From contig JAICHN010000097.1 of NCBI GenBank assembly GCA_025924845.1, positions 1 through 12,966 on the forward strand: a stretch of 12,966 nucleotides of DNA, written 5' to 3'. Positions 1-6,662 of this stretch are shown here, in pieces. Made by a program: the position numbers and the translations under genes. The first letter of the stretch is position 1, and the number at the start of each line of letters is the position of its first letter. The DNA is from Chloroflexota bacterium. GTDB lineage: Bacteria > Chloroflexota > UBA5177 > JANWHV01. The notes under the pieces are model-generated. The model searched no databases. It saw only the letters and a list, made by a program, of their open reading frames with translations, and was not told where the DNA came from.

Positions 1-132
1 ACGCGGCTGGTCAACACCGCTACCTACGTGCGCGGCGCCTTGTTGCCGCGTCTGCCCGAACGGCCCGCCGCCCCCTGGGTCGAATACGATCTTCCACCGG
101 CGCAACGCGCCGCGCGCCCAGACTTGCACTAG
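1..132 (+). CDS. C-terminal fragment of an unidentified protein
   Basis: Frame 1 is open from the left edge to a TAG at 130-132 and gives the last 43 residues of a gene that starts outside the window. The visible tail runs TRLVNTATYVRGALLPRLPE and ends in an Arg/Ala/Pro-rich stretch. The 'VNTATYVRG' part faintly recalls the C-terminal strand of metallophosphoesterases ('VNTGTW'), but that is a weak guess from a few residues and I do not assign a family. The stop lies one base before the GTG of the peptidase gene, so the two are probably cotranscribed. Codon use (GC-rich third positions) matches the neighbours, which supports real coding sequence. Confidence 0.55.
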   Translation, partial: TRLVNTATYVRGALLPRLPERPAAPWVEYDLPPAQRAARPDLH

Positions 133-133
133 C

Positions 134-1315
134 GTGGCAGCCATGGTCGTGAACGAGGCACAGGGGCTGGTGGAGTTGCTGCGTACTCTGGTGGCCATCC
201 CCAGCGTCAATCCCGAGATGGATCGCCGGAGCGAGGGCGAGGGCGCGGTTGGCGACTTCGTGGTCGAGTGGGCCAACTCCGAGGGTTTCGCGGTCAGCCG
301 CCAAGAGGTACGGCCAGGCAGGAACAATGTGGTGGTTGACCTAGGCCTTGGGGAACTGCCCACTCTGGCCCTGGTGACCCACCTGGATACCGTGCCTTTT
401 GGCACGCTGACCGATCGAGCGCGGGCGATCGCGGTCGAGGATGGCCGCGTCTACGGGCGAGGCGCCTGCGACGCCAAGGGGTCGCTGGCCGCCATGCTCA
501 CTGCCTTGAGTGTGCTGCGCGAACGGCGCGACGAGTTGCGGGTGAACGTGCAGGTTGCCGCCATGGTCGATGAGGAGCACACCTTCCAGGGTGTGCTGGA
601 ATATATCCGACGCTTCACCGCGGATGCCCAACCGCTCGCTGCTATCGTGGGTGAGCCGACCCGACTGGATGTGGTGGTCGCCCATAAGGGAGTGCTCCGC
701 TTCCGCCTGGAGACGGTTGGCCGGGCGGCCCATTCGTCCCGACCGGAGGAAGGGATCAACGCGATCGATCAGATGACCGTCGTGCTTGCCGCGCTCCGTG
801 CCGCCTTCACGGCCAATCCGCCGACGCCCCATCCACTGGTGGGGGGCGCGACCTTCACGGTGACCCAAATCGAGGGAGGCATCGCGCCGAACGTAGTTCC
901 CGAACGCTGTTCGGTCGTGGTTGACCGGCGCCTGTTACCTGGTGAAACGGCGGCCTCCGCCCTGGTCTGGGTGGACGCGCAACTCGACGCCTTGCGCACA
1001 GCCGACCCGACCTTGCGCATCCTGCGCCATGATCCCTTCGTGGCGGATGACGCGCTGTTTACGTCGCCTGACGTGCCGCTTGTCAAGGCGGCGCTGGCGG
1101 CGCGTGCTGGACAGCTCGGCCCGGCCCAGGCTGTCGGTGTCTCCTTTGGTACCGATGGGAGCAAGTTGGCAGCGCGAGCCGGTATTCCCACGATCGTGCT
1201 GGGGCCGGGCGACATCGCGCAGGCGCACACGGCGGACGAGTGGATCGAGGTGGACCAACTGGTGCAGGCAACGCATAGTTATATCGATTGCGCGCTTGCC
1301 CTGGGTGGCGTGTGA
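134..1315 (+). CDS. M20 family metallopeptidase / ArgE-DapE-like deacylase
   Basis: A 393-residue zinc-dependent amidohydrolase of the M20 (ArgE/DapE/ACY1/CPG2) family, expected to cleave an N-acyl amino acid or dipeptide in the cytoplasm; no signal peptide is visible. Numbered from GTG 134, all metal and catalytic residues of the family are present: H83-x-D85 in 'THLDTVP', D113 in 'GRGACDAKG', the E147-E148 pair in 'MVDEEHT', E174 in 'VGEPT' and the C-terminal H365 in 'AHTADE'. H200 in 'AHSSRP' belongs to the dimerisation/lid domain (about 185-295). Length is normal for the family. No Shine-Dalgarno is seen before GTG 134, and ATG 143, nine bases on, is an equally good start. The SDR start codon overlaps this stop, so the two are likely cotranslated. 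Family is near certain; the substrate (acetylornithine, succinyl-diaminopimelate, carboxypeptidase G2-like) cannot be told from sequence alone. Confidence 0.93.
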   Translation: MAAMVVNEAQGLVELLRTLVAIPSVNPEMDRRSEGEGAVGDFVVEWANSEGFAVSRQEVRPGRNNVVVDLGLGELPTLALVTHLDTVPFGTLTDRARAIAVEDGRVYGRGACDAKGSLAAMLTALSVLRERRDELRVNVQVAAMVDEEHTFQGVLEYIRRFTADAQPLAAIVGEPTRLDVVVAHKGVLRFRLETVGRAAHSSRPEEGINAIDQMTVVLAALRAAFTANPPTPHPLVGGATFTVTQIEGGIAPNVVPERCSVVVDRRLLPGETAASALVWVDAQLDALRTADPTLRILRHDPFVADDALFTSPDVPLVKAALAARAGQLGPAQAVGVSFGTDGSKLAARAGIPTIVLGPGDIAQAHTADEWIEVDQLVQATHSYIDCALALGGV

Positions 1316-2085
1316 TGGCGCAGGAACCGGCGCGACCCTTCAACCTCACCAACCGCGTGAGTATGGTGACGGGCGCCGGGCGAGGGATCGGGCGAGCGAC
1401 GGCGCGCGTGCTGGCCGGCGCGGGCAGCGATCTGGTGCTGGTCGGCCGCGGCGAGGCGGCATTGCGCGAGGCGGACGAGGAGGTCCGCGCGATAGGCCGC
1501 ACCGCCCTGGTGGTGGTAGCCGACGTAGGGGATCCCGACGTGGCCGCCCGTTCAGTACGGGCCGCGCTCGAACGTTTTGGCCGGCTTGATATCCTGGTCA
1601 ACAATGCCGGAATCCACAGCGCGGGCCACATCGAAGTGATCGACGACTCGACATGGGAGACCGTACTGGCGGTCAATCTCGACTCGGCCTATCGCTTCTG
1701 CCGAGCGGCCTTTGGACCGATGCGTGAACGCGGTTGGGGACGAATGATCAACATCGCCTCGATCACCGCGCAGACCGGCGGGGTGAGTGGCTCGGTGGCC
1801 TATAGCGCCGCCAAAGGCGGTATGCTGGCGCTGACCCGCACCCTGGCCCGTGACGGCGCGCCGCACCGGATCACGGTAAACGCGGTGTCGCCGGGCCAGA
1901 TCGATACGGGAATGAGCCGAGCTATGGACCCCGAGGCGCTGCGCCGAGTGGAAGCAGCCATTCCGCTCGGCCGCCTCGGCACGCCGGAGGAGGTTGCCTA
2001 CGCGGTCTTGTTCCTGGCGTCCGAGGAGGCAGGGTTCATCACCGGCACGACTCTGGATGTGAATGGGGGGATGCTCAAGCGCTGA
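1315..2085 (+). CDS. SDR family NAD(P)-dependent oxidoreductase (FabG-like)
   Basis: A 256-residue classical short-chain dehydrogenase/reductase, a soluble Rossmann enzyme interconverting an alcohol and a ketone. Visible motifs: cofactor loop TGAGRGIG (19-26), the D70-V71 adenine-contact pair, NNAG (96-99), N121 in 'VNLDS', S149 in 'INIAS', the catalytic Y163-S-A-A-K167, and the C-terminal 'FITGTTLDVNGG' typical of FabG-like members. R45 in 'LVGRGEAAL', at the end of beta-2, suggests NADP(H) preference, which is inference. The start is ATG 1315, whose A is the last base of the preceding TGA (TGATG). A longer frame from 1288 would add nine residues inside the peptidase gene and is less likely. 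Fatty-acid synthesis FabG is possible, but the peptidase and Gfo/Idh neighbours point to a catabolic dehydrogenase of unknown substrate. Confidence 0.92.
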   Translation: MAQEPARPFNLTNRVSMVTGAGRGIGRATARVLAGAGSDLVLVGRGEAALREADEEVRAIGRTALVVVADVGDPDVAARSVRAALERFGRLDILVNNAGIHSAGHIEVIDDSTWETVLAVNLDSAYRFCRAAFGPMRERGWGRMINIASITAQTGGVSGSVAYSAAKGGMLALTRTLARDGAPHRITVNAVSPGQIDTGMSRAMDPEALRRVEAAIPLGRLGTPEEVAYAVLFLASEEAGFITGTTLDVNGGMLKR

Positions 2086-2117
2086 TCGCGACGATCGGAC
2101 TCGGATCATATGGGCCT

Positions 2118-2159
2118 CCGGCCGCGACCGGGAGTCGCCAATTTCCTTGGCGCGGCCGG
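2118..2159 (+). repeat. Perfect 9-bp inverted repeat with nested 6-bp inverted repeat
   Basis: In the 139-bp gap between the SDR and Gfo/Idh genes, CCGGCCGCG (2118-2126) is the exact reverse complement of CGCGGCCGG (2151-2159). The 24-base spacer holds a second dyad, CGCCAA (2136-2141) with TTGGCG (2147-2152), whose right arm shares two bases with the outer repeat. There is no run of T after the structure, so it does not look like a standard intrinsic terminator. It may be an RNA processing or attenuation hairpin or an operator. Confidence 0.5.
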
Positions 2160-2210
2160 CGCCCGCGGACGCCGTGATGATCGCGGAGAAAAATGATCCG
2201 TAGGCGGAGT

Positions 2211-2215
2211 GGAGG
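2211..2215 (+). promoter_or_regulatory. Ribosome binding site of the Gfo/Idh/MocA gene
   Basis: GGAGG lies 9 bases before ATG 2225. It is a near-consensus Shine-Dalgarno with normal spacing and fixes this start codon. Confidence 0.7.
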
Positions 2216-2224
2216 AGAAACAGG

Positions 2225-3217
2225 ATGGAAGACATCCGGATTGGCCTGATCGGCGCGGGGTCGGTAGGCGGCTGGCATCTGACGAGCTATCGGAAAGCGG
2301 GCGCGACCATTGTGGCGGTGGCCGATCCCAATGAGCAGCTTGGGGCGCAACGAGCGGCCGAGTTCGGCTGCCAGTACCACGCCGACTACACCGCTATGTT
2401 GGCTGCCGAGCAACTGGACGCGGTGAGCGTCTGTACACCGCCCTTCTTGCATCGCGAGCATGTGCTGGCGGCCATGGATCGAGGGCTGCACGTGCTCTGC
2501 GAAAAGCCGTTCGCGGCTTCGATGGAAGACGCGCTCGCCATGACGGCCGCCGCGGCCCGGAGTAAACAGACCTTGCAGGTCGGCTTCGTACACCGGTTCT
2601 ACGAGCCTGCCCAGCGTGCCCGTGCCTACGTCCGGGAAGGGAAGCTGGGCAAGGTAATCTCCTTCCACAATCGATTCGCGGTCGATAACCGAAAGGCCTA
2701 TCGAGACTGGGTGCTTGATCCGCGACGGGCAGGCGGCGGTACCTTCATGGACACCGCCATGCACTCGGTCGATCTTTTCCGCTTCGTGATTGGCGAGATT
2801 GTGGCGGTCACCGCCCACCAGCGAACCGTAGCCGAGGGGTTGCAGGTAGAGGATACCGGCGTGCTGGTCGTGCGATCGGAAGACGGAGTGCTGGGCGTGA
2901 TCGAAGCGGACTGGATGACGCCGACGATCGACTACAACTTCGCGGTCTACGGCATGAACGGCGCGGTGCGAGTCGGGTACGAGCCGGCCGAACTGCTCTC
3001 CTGGATTGGCCCGGAGGCAAGCTGGACGCAAGAGCCCCTGGCATCGCCGGAAGCTGGAGCGCGTTTCGACCGCGAGATCGAGCACTTTCTGGATTGCGTT
3101 CAAGGCACGGCTCAGCCTGCCGTGACGGCACAGGATGGACTGCGGGCTCTGCAAGTAATCCAGGCCGCGTACAAATCGGCCGCGACGCGGGCCGAAGTTG
3201 CCTGCGGTCCGGCATAA
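2225..3217 (+). CDS. Gfo/Idh/MocA family oxidoreductase
   Basis: A 330-residue NAD(P)-dependent dehydrogenase of the Gfo/Idh/MocA family, which oxidises or reduces sugars, inositols and related polyols. The N-terminal Rossmann domain carries 'GLIGAGSVGGWH' (G10, G12, G15) and an acidic D34 after beta-2 that favours NAD(H). The family signature E93-K94-P95 sits in 'LCEKPFA'. The C-terminal alpha/beta domain has 'GGGTFMDTAMHSVDL' with D176, H180 and D183, the usual substrate/catalytic residues. Length is normal and there is no signal peptide. The start is set by the GGAGG site 9 bases upstream. It lies 139 bp after the SDR gene on the same strand, separated by an inverted repeat, so it may be in the same operon with regulated read-through or have its own promoter. 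The substrate is not recognisable; with the SDR it could form a two-step oxidation of a sugar or cyclitol. Confidence 0.93.
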   Translation: MEDIRIGLIGAGSVGGWHLTSYRKAGATIVAVADPNEQLGAQRAAEFGCQYHADYTAMLAAEQLDAVSVCTPPFLHREHVLAAMDRGLHVLCEKPFAASMEDALAMTAAAARSKQTLQVGFVHRFYEPAQRARAYVREGKLGKVISFHNRFAVDNRKAYRDWVLDPRRAGGGTFMDTAMHSVDLFRFVIGEIVAVTAHQRTVAEGLQVEDTGVLVVRSEDGVLGVIEADWMTPTIDYNFAVYGMNGAVRVGYEPAELLSWIGPEASWTQEPLASPEAGARFDREIEHFLDCVQGTAQPAVTAQDGLRALQVIQAAYKSAATRAEVACGPA

Positions 3218-3242
3218 GTCTACTGCCTACCCTCAAAGCTTC

Positions 3243-3251
3243 TGTTACACT
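3243..3251 (+). promoter_or_regulatory. Possible extended -10 promoter element
   Basis: The 156-bp gap before the membrane-protein gene contains TGTTACACT: an extended -10 'TGn' followed by TACACT, which matches 4 of 6 bases of TATAAT. No good -35 hexamer is found 16-18 bases upstream. It lies about 120 bases before ATG 3374. Weak pattern evidence only. Confidence 0.25.
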
Positions 3252-3373
3252 GGCATCGAACACGCGGGCGGACTCTGCGGGCCGAGGGCGGCGCTATGAG
3301 TTCGCCATGGCACATCCACTGAAACCGGATCCGGCGCTTGTAGGGTCAAGAGCACTCGGCCGCGCCTTCCCGC

Positions 3374-5476
3374 ATGGAACTGAGTGGCGACGCGGGCGGG
3401 CCAGACATAGGTCAACCGTGGGAAGGGGAATTCGCGCCGGTGCATATTGCGATCGATCCCGCGGCGGTAAAGGTCAGCCCCGGCGGTAAAGTCGTCGTCT
3501 CGCTCGCGATACGCAATTCCGGGCCAGTGGTCGATCGCTATCTGCTCACCATTACCGGCCTGCTGGAGGCATGGTATACGCTGGGCCGCGCGGCGGCGTC
3601 GTTGGGTCCGGGGAGCGAGGAGACCATTCCGCTCACCATTCACCCCCCGGCCGGCGAAGCGACGCATGCCGGAACCTATCCGGTCACCGTGCAAGTCGCC
3701 TCCGCGGACGATCCGAGCGGCGAGGCGTCCGCCGGGCTTACCGTGGTGGTCACCGCGGCGGGCAGCGTGACGATGAATCTTACCCCGCGTCAGGCACAGG
3801 GCCGGTCAGCCGTCTTTAAGGCGACCTTCCTCAATCGTTCCAACTCCGACGCGACCATGGTGCTTACGGCCGATGACGAAGAAAACGCGCTCGACTTTAG
3901 AATGCGGCCCGATGAAACGGTGGACGTGGCGGCGGGCGACGAGGTAACGGTCGCGGTACGCGTACGGCCCGAAGAGCGCCATTTCGTTGGCCAACCACGC
4001 GCCTATACGTTTACGCTCACCGCGATGCACGAGGACGACCCCTTTCCGGTCACCATGGATCCCACACTGACCACGAAGGCACGCTTCACCTACATCCCCA
4101 GGGCGCAATCGCTGAGCCTGCCGAACTGGCTCTGGTATCCTATACAGCTCATTTTCAAGACATTGCTGATCGTGGTAGCCTTGTTCCTGGTCTTTCTGCT
4201 GCTCAAGACCATCGCGACCGGCGGAACAGGTGGGGATAAGGCGGCCTCGGCCCAGGTGATGGCGCTGCGGGCGACGATCGCCGCGGCTACGCTGACTCCG
4301 GGCAGCGGGAAGGCAGCGGCTACGGCGGGCGCGCAATTGACCGCTATTGCGCAGGGCACGAAGGTCGTGCTCGCGGCGGCCGGGCCGAATGAAGCCGGCT
4401 CCGCCACGGCCACGCCAACCGGCACGACCGCCGGCAAGGGTGCCGGATCGAAGTCTGGGCCAGGCAACGGCAAAGGACACAAGACCCCGGTACCGCCCGC
4501 GCCCACACCGAACATCACCCAATTCACCCTGATCCCGAGCGGCAGCTATGTTGCCGCCACCTGGCAAATTGACGGGGCCACGTCGGTGCAGCTAAATGGC
4601 CAGGATGTCCCGCTCAACGGGGCGATCGCGTTACCGGCGGGCGCCACGGTTGCCCTGCTGCAAGCGTTTAACGGTAAATCCTCCGTGCAACAAGCGCTGC
4701 CCGTGCCCACCTTGAGCACGGACCTCACGGGAGGGACGGGTGATGCCGCGGCCGGCGCCGGCGGAGCCGCTGGGACCAGTGAAGATGTGACGGGCGGCGC
4801 GGGCGGGAGCGGCGCGGCAGCCGTCCCAACCAGTCCCCCACCTACCGTGACCCCGCTGCCCACGGCCACCTCCTATCCAACCTCAACCCCACTGCCGACC
4901 GCGCTCCCTACATCCACCGCGCGGCCCGCGCCCACGGCGACCACTCGGCCGACCAAGGCGCCCCCTCCACCTCCCACCGCTACGGGTACCGCTACGGTAC
5001 TGCCCACCGCCACAACACCGCCCACGGCCACGGCCACGGCTATGGCGACCGGCACCGCTACGCCGACCGATACGGTAACCGCCAGTCCAAGCGCGACGCC
5101 CAGCCGGACCGCCAGTCCAAGCCCTACCACGACCAACACGGCGAGTCCGAGCCCAAGCCCAAGCCCAACCACCACGGATACCTCGACGGCGACCTTCACC
5201 CCCGTCCCGGACACCGCTACCGGTACCCCAACCGCCACCAAGACCATCGCGCCAGTGCCAACCGTGACCGTGCGGGGCACGGAAACGATCACCGGCACGG
5301 TGAAAGGCACCTCGACCGTTGTTTTCAGGGACATAGCCCCGACCAGTACCATTGCCGGCCCGTCCGCATCGACGGTTACCGCGACGATTGTCTCCGAGGC
5401 GACTATCCCGGCAGCAGGCACGGCGGGCCCTGTGGCACCGCAGCGGCCGACCTGGCATCCGGCACGCCGACCGTAG
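3374..5476 (+). CDS. Single-pass membrane protein with Ig-like domains and Pro/Thr-rich stalk
   Basis: A 700-residue protein of unknown function. Residues about 20-127 and 130-241 look like two beta-sandwich Ig-like repeats of the kind found in COG1470-type membrane proteins ('VSPGGKVVVSLAIRNSG', 'GTYPVTVQVAS'; then 'AVFKATFLNRSNSDAT', 'VAAGDEVTVAVRVRP'). A single strong membrane helix covers about 257-279. It is followed by an Ala/Thr-rich linker, a short third Ig-like module (about 379-443, 'TWQIDGATSVQLNGQDV') and a Gly/Ala hinge. A long Pro/Thr/Ser/Ala stalk (about 484-630) ends in a Thr/Val-rich tail with four Arg in the last 13 residues. No N-terminal signal peptide is visible, so the plain prediction is an N-terminal half inside the cell and the stalk outside, possibly in the wall or glycosylated. 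An in-frame TAG at 3341 and no alternative start fix ATG 3374, although no Shine-Dalgarno precedes it. Such stalks are typical of Chloroflexota. The coding call is firm; the role is unknown. Confidence 0.85.
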   Translation: MELSGDAGGPDIGQPWEGEFAPVHIAIDPAAVKVSPGGKVVVSLAIRNSGPVVDRYLLTITGLLEAWYTLGRAAASLGPGSEETIPLTIHPPAGEATHAGTYPVTVQVASADDPSGEASAGLTVVVTAAGSVTMNLTPRQAQGRSAVFKATFLNRSNSDATMVLTADDEENALDFRMRPDETVDVAAGDEVTVAVRVRPEERHFVGQPRAYTFTLTAMHEDDPFPVTMDPTLTTKARFTYIPRAQSLSLPNWLWYPIQLIFKTLLIVVALFLVFLLLKTIATGGTGGDKAASAQVMALRATIAAATLTPGSGKAAATAGAQLTAIAQGTKVVLAAAGPNEAGSATATPTGTTAGKGAGSKSGPGNGKGHKTPVPPAPTPNITQFTLIPSGSYVAATWQIDGATSVQLNGQDVPLNGAIALPAGATVALLQAFNGKSSVQQALPVPTLSTDLTGGTGDAAAGAGGAAGTSEDVTGGAGGSGAAAVPTSPPPTVTPLPTATSYPTSTPLPTALPTSTARPAPTATTRPTKAPPPPPTATGTATVLPTATTPPTATATAMATGTATPTDTVTASPSATPSRTASPSPTTTNTASPSPSPSPTTTDTSTATFTPVPDTATGTPTATKTIAPVPTVTVRGTETITGTVKGTSTVVFRDIAPTSTIAGPSASTVTATIVSEATIPAAGTAGPVAPQRPTWHPARRP
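5078..5122 (+). repeat. 30-bp-spaced direct repeat in the Pro/Thr stalk
   Basis: ACCGCCAGTCCAAGC occurs at 5078-5092 and again at 5108-5122 in the same reading frame, encoding TASPS twice. Close by, at about 5150-5168, is a CCCAAG-type hexamer run (Ser-Pro repeats). This fits stalk growth by slippage or unequal crossing-over. Confidence 0.7.
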
Positions 5477-5481
5477 CGACG

Positions 5482-5501
5482 TAGGCTCGCCGCTGAGGCT
5501 A
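5482..5501. terminator. Possible hairpin between convergent genes
   Basis: TAGGCTC (5482-5488) pairs with GAGGCTA (5495-5501) except for one G-G mismatch, around a 6-base loop. It sits in the 31-bp gap between the stops of the membrane-protein gene (+) and nudC (-), where a bidirectional terminator would be expected. There is no clear T run on either side, so the call is weak. Confidence 0.3.
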
Positions 5502-5507
5502 GTAGAT

Positions 5508-6344
5508 TCAGGTCGTTCCGAGCAGGAATTGATCGATCAGTCGGCGCGAAATGCTGATTGGGGTCGGAATATTCGGCATATTGTCTCGGGTGAACCACTG
5601 TGCATCGGCCAGTTCGGTGGGATCGATTCGGATGTCTCCCCCGGCCCAGCGTGCCGTAAAGCCGACCATCAACTGGTGGGGGAAGGGCCAGGGTTGGCTA
5701 CCGAAGTAGGTGATATCACGCACCGTAATGCCAAGTTCCTCGTAGATCTCGCGCGCCACCGCGTCCTCCAGCGTCTCACCTGGCTCCACGAAGCCGGCAG
5801 GCGTACTGTACATACCATCGGCGAAGGCGAGCCCGCGCGCGAGCAGAATCTCATCGCCGCGCGTCACCTGCACAATGACGGCGGGTGAGAGTCGCGGATA
5901 TGCGGTGTGACCGCAGGACGGACAGCGCATCGCGCGCTCACCGGGTACGGGCTCGGTGGCGGCGCCGCATTGCCCGCAGAAACGATGAGTACGATCCCAG
6001 GTAAGCAATTGCGTTGCTCGGCCCGCCACGGCGAGCAGATCATCGGGGAGGGCGCCAAACAGGGCGCGGATGGAGCGAAAGGCACAACCATCCATGGTCG
6101 CCGCGTCGGAGGAAAGCGCGGCGGCGAAGCAATCACGATCGGCCAGACGTCCGAGGTAGAGAATACGGAGGGGGGAAAGTTCCAACTCCGCGAGGTCGGC
6201 CGCGAACGGGAGAGTAATAGCGTCGGCGCCCTCCAGGATGAGGAGACGATCGTCACGGAAGGCGAACCACCAGGCCGGGCCGACCCGATCCGCGGCTGGG
6301 CTCACCGCCGGGAAAAAGTTGCCGCCGCTGCCTACTCCCAACAT
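5508..6344 (-). CDS. nudC: NADH pyrophosphatase (NudC-type Nudix hydrolase)
   Basis: A 278-residue Nudix hydrolase of the NudC type, which cleaves NAD(H) to NMN(H) and AMP and, in characterised homologues, removes NAD caps from RNA. A Zn ribbon is given by C123-x2-C126 and C141-x2-C144. The Nudix box at 184-206 is intact: G184, E190, R198-E199, E202-E203, G205. After it comes SQPWPFP (216-222), the motif that separates NADH pyrophosphatases from other Nudix enzymes. The next residues are H-Q, where E. coli NudC has Q-S, a small departure from the consensus. The N-terminal domain (1-115) is divergent, as is usual. On the minus strand the start is preceded by AGAGGGGG with good spacing. The gene is monocistronic, convergent with the membrane-protein gene and divergent from the DUF2795 gene. 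Confidence 0.95.
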   Translation of the reverse strand: MLGVGSGGNFFPAVSPAADRVGPAWWFAFRDDRLLILEGADAITLPFAADLAELELSPLRILYLGRLADRDCFAAALSSDAATMDGCAFRSIRALFGALPDDLLAVAGRATQLLTWDRTHRFCGQCGAATEPVPGERAMRCPSCGHTAYPRLSPAVIVQVTRGDEILLARGLAFADGMYSTPAGFVEPGETLEDAVAREIYEELGITVRDITYFGSQPWPFPHQLMVGFTARWAGGDIRIDPTELADAQWFTRDNMPNIPTPISISRRLIDQFLLGTT

Positions 6345-6537
6345 AGCCGTCCCCCTCTTTCACACACTCCGCAGGGTACCGTACCACGGGCACAAGGGCG
6401 AGGACCAATGAGAGGTGGCGGGGATCGACGACCGGATGACGATCTGGTCCGAGCGTTGATGCCCGCCTTGCCTTAAGCCGCGGGCCGCCCTGCCTCACCG
6501 GTTCCCTCCTGCAGCGGATACCGCGCCGATCCATACT

Positions 6538-6546
6538 TACTATAGA
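6538..6546 (+). promoter_or_regulatory. Possible -10 region upstream of the DUF2795 gene
   Basis: The sequence TACTATAGA gives overlapping -10-like hexamers, TACTAT and TATAGA, each matching 4 of 6 consensus bases, in an otherwise GC-rich intergenic region. No recognisable -35 element lies at the right distance. The position, 117 bases before ATG 6663, is plausible. Confidence 0.25.
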
Positions 6547-6577
6547 GGGCGCGCCGCGGCGATGCGTGCAACGGCGA

Positions 6578-6599
6578 GGCAATGGCCCGTGGGCCTGCC
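6578..6599 (+). promoter_or_regulatory. Dyad-symmetric site, possible operator or leader hairpin
   Basis: GGCCC (6584-6588) and GGGCC (6591-6595) form a 5-bp dyad around GT. It is extended by GGCA (6578-6581) and TGCC (6596-6599), with two unpaired bases on the left side only. The site lies between the possible -10 region and the DUF2795 start, so it could be a repressor site or a leader hairpin. Confidence 0.35.
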
Positions 6600-6647
6600 C
6601 GGCCCTACACGTTTGGATCGGCCCACGCGGGCTGCACAATCGCACAA

Positions 6648-6653
6648 GAGAGG
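6648..6653 (+). promoter_or_regulatory. Ribosome binding site choosing ATG 6663
   Basis: GAGAGG lies 9 bases before ATG 6663. It favours this start over the in-frame ATG at 6582, which has no such site and would add 27 residues unlike the family. Confidence 0.55.
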
Positions 6654-6662
6654 CTGCTGAGT

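Larger units (their letters stand above)
6345..6662. other. Divergent intergenic region
   Basis: This 318-bp stretch separates nudC (-) from the DUF2795-type gene (+) and must carry both promoters. I see no convincing gene in it. It holds the nudC Shine-Dalgarno at its left end, an AT-richer patch at 6537-6546 that could contain a -10 box, a strong dyad at 6578-6599 and the ribosome binding site at 6648-6653. Confidence 0.6.

Noticed and set aside
1552..2235. Minus-strand open frame of 227 codons
   Set aside because: Antisense to the SDR gene; no recognisable domain, and it spans a structured intergenic gap.
2075..3154. Minus-strand open frame of 359 codons
   Set aside because: It lies opposite the Gfo/Idh/MocA gene, which has clear motifs and a good ribosome binding site; the antisense product resembles no family.
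3296..3322. Eight-codon frame (MSSPWHIH) before the 700-residue protein, possible leader peptide
   Set aside because: Too short to support, no regulatory codon pattern, and no attenuator structure next to it.
3094..3489. Plus-strand open frame of 131 codons bridging two genes
   Set aside because: It overlaps the end of the Gfo/Idh gene and the start of the membrane-protein gene in another frame; Arg-rich composition typical of GC-rich shadow frames.
4901..5220. Repetitive stalk-coding DNA as a CRISPR or tandem-repeat array
   Set aside because: The repeats are short, imperfect and in frame with Pro/Thr/Ser codons; no regular repeat-spacer pattern exists.
4873..5598. Long open frame on the minus strand (241 codons, Val/Gly-rich)
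   Set aside because: It is the antisense of the Pro/Thr-rich stalk; the repetitive codons suppress stops on the other strand and the product is low-complexity with no family match.
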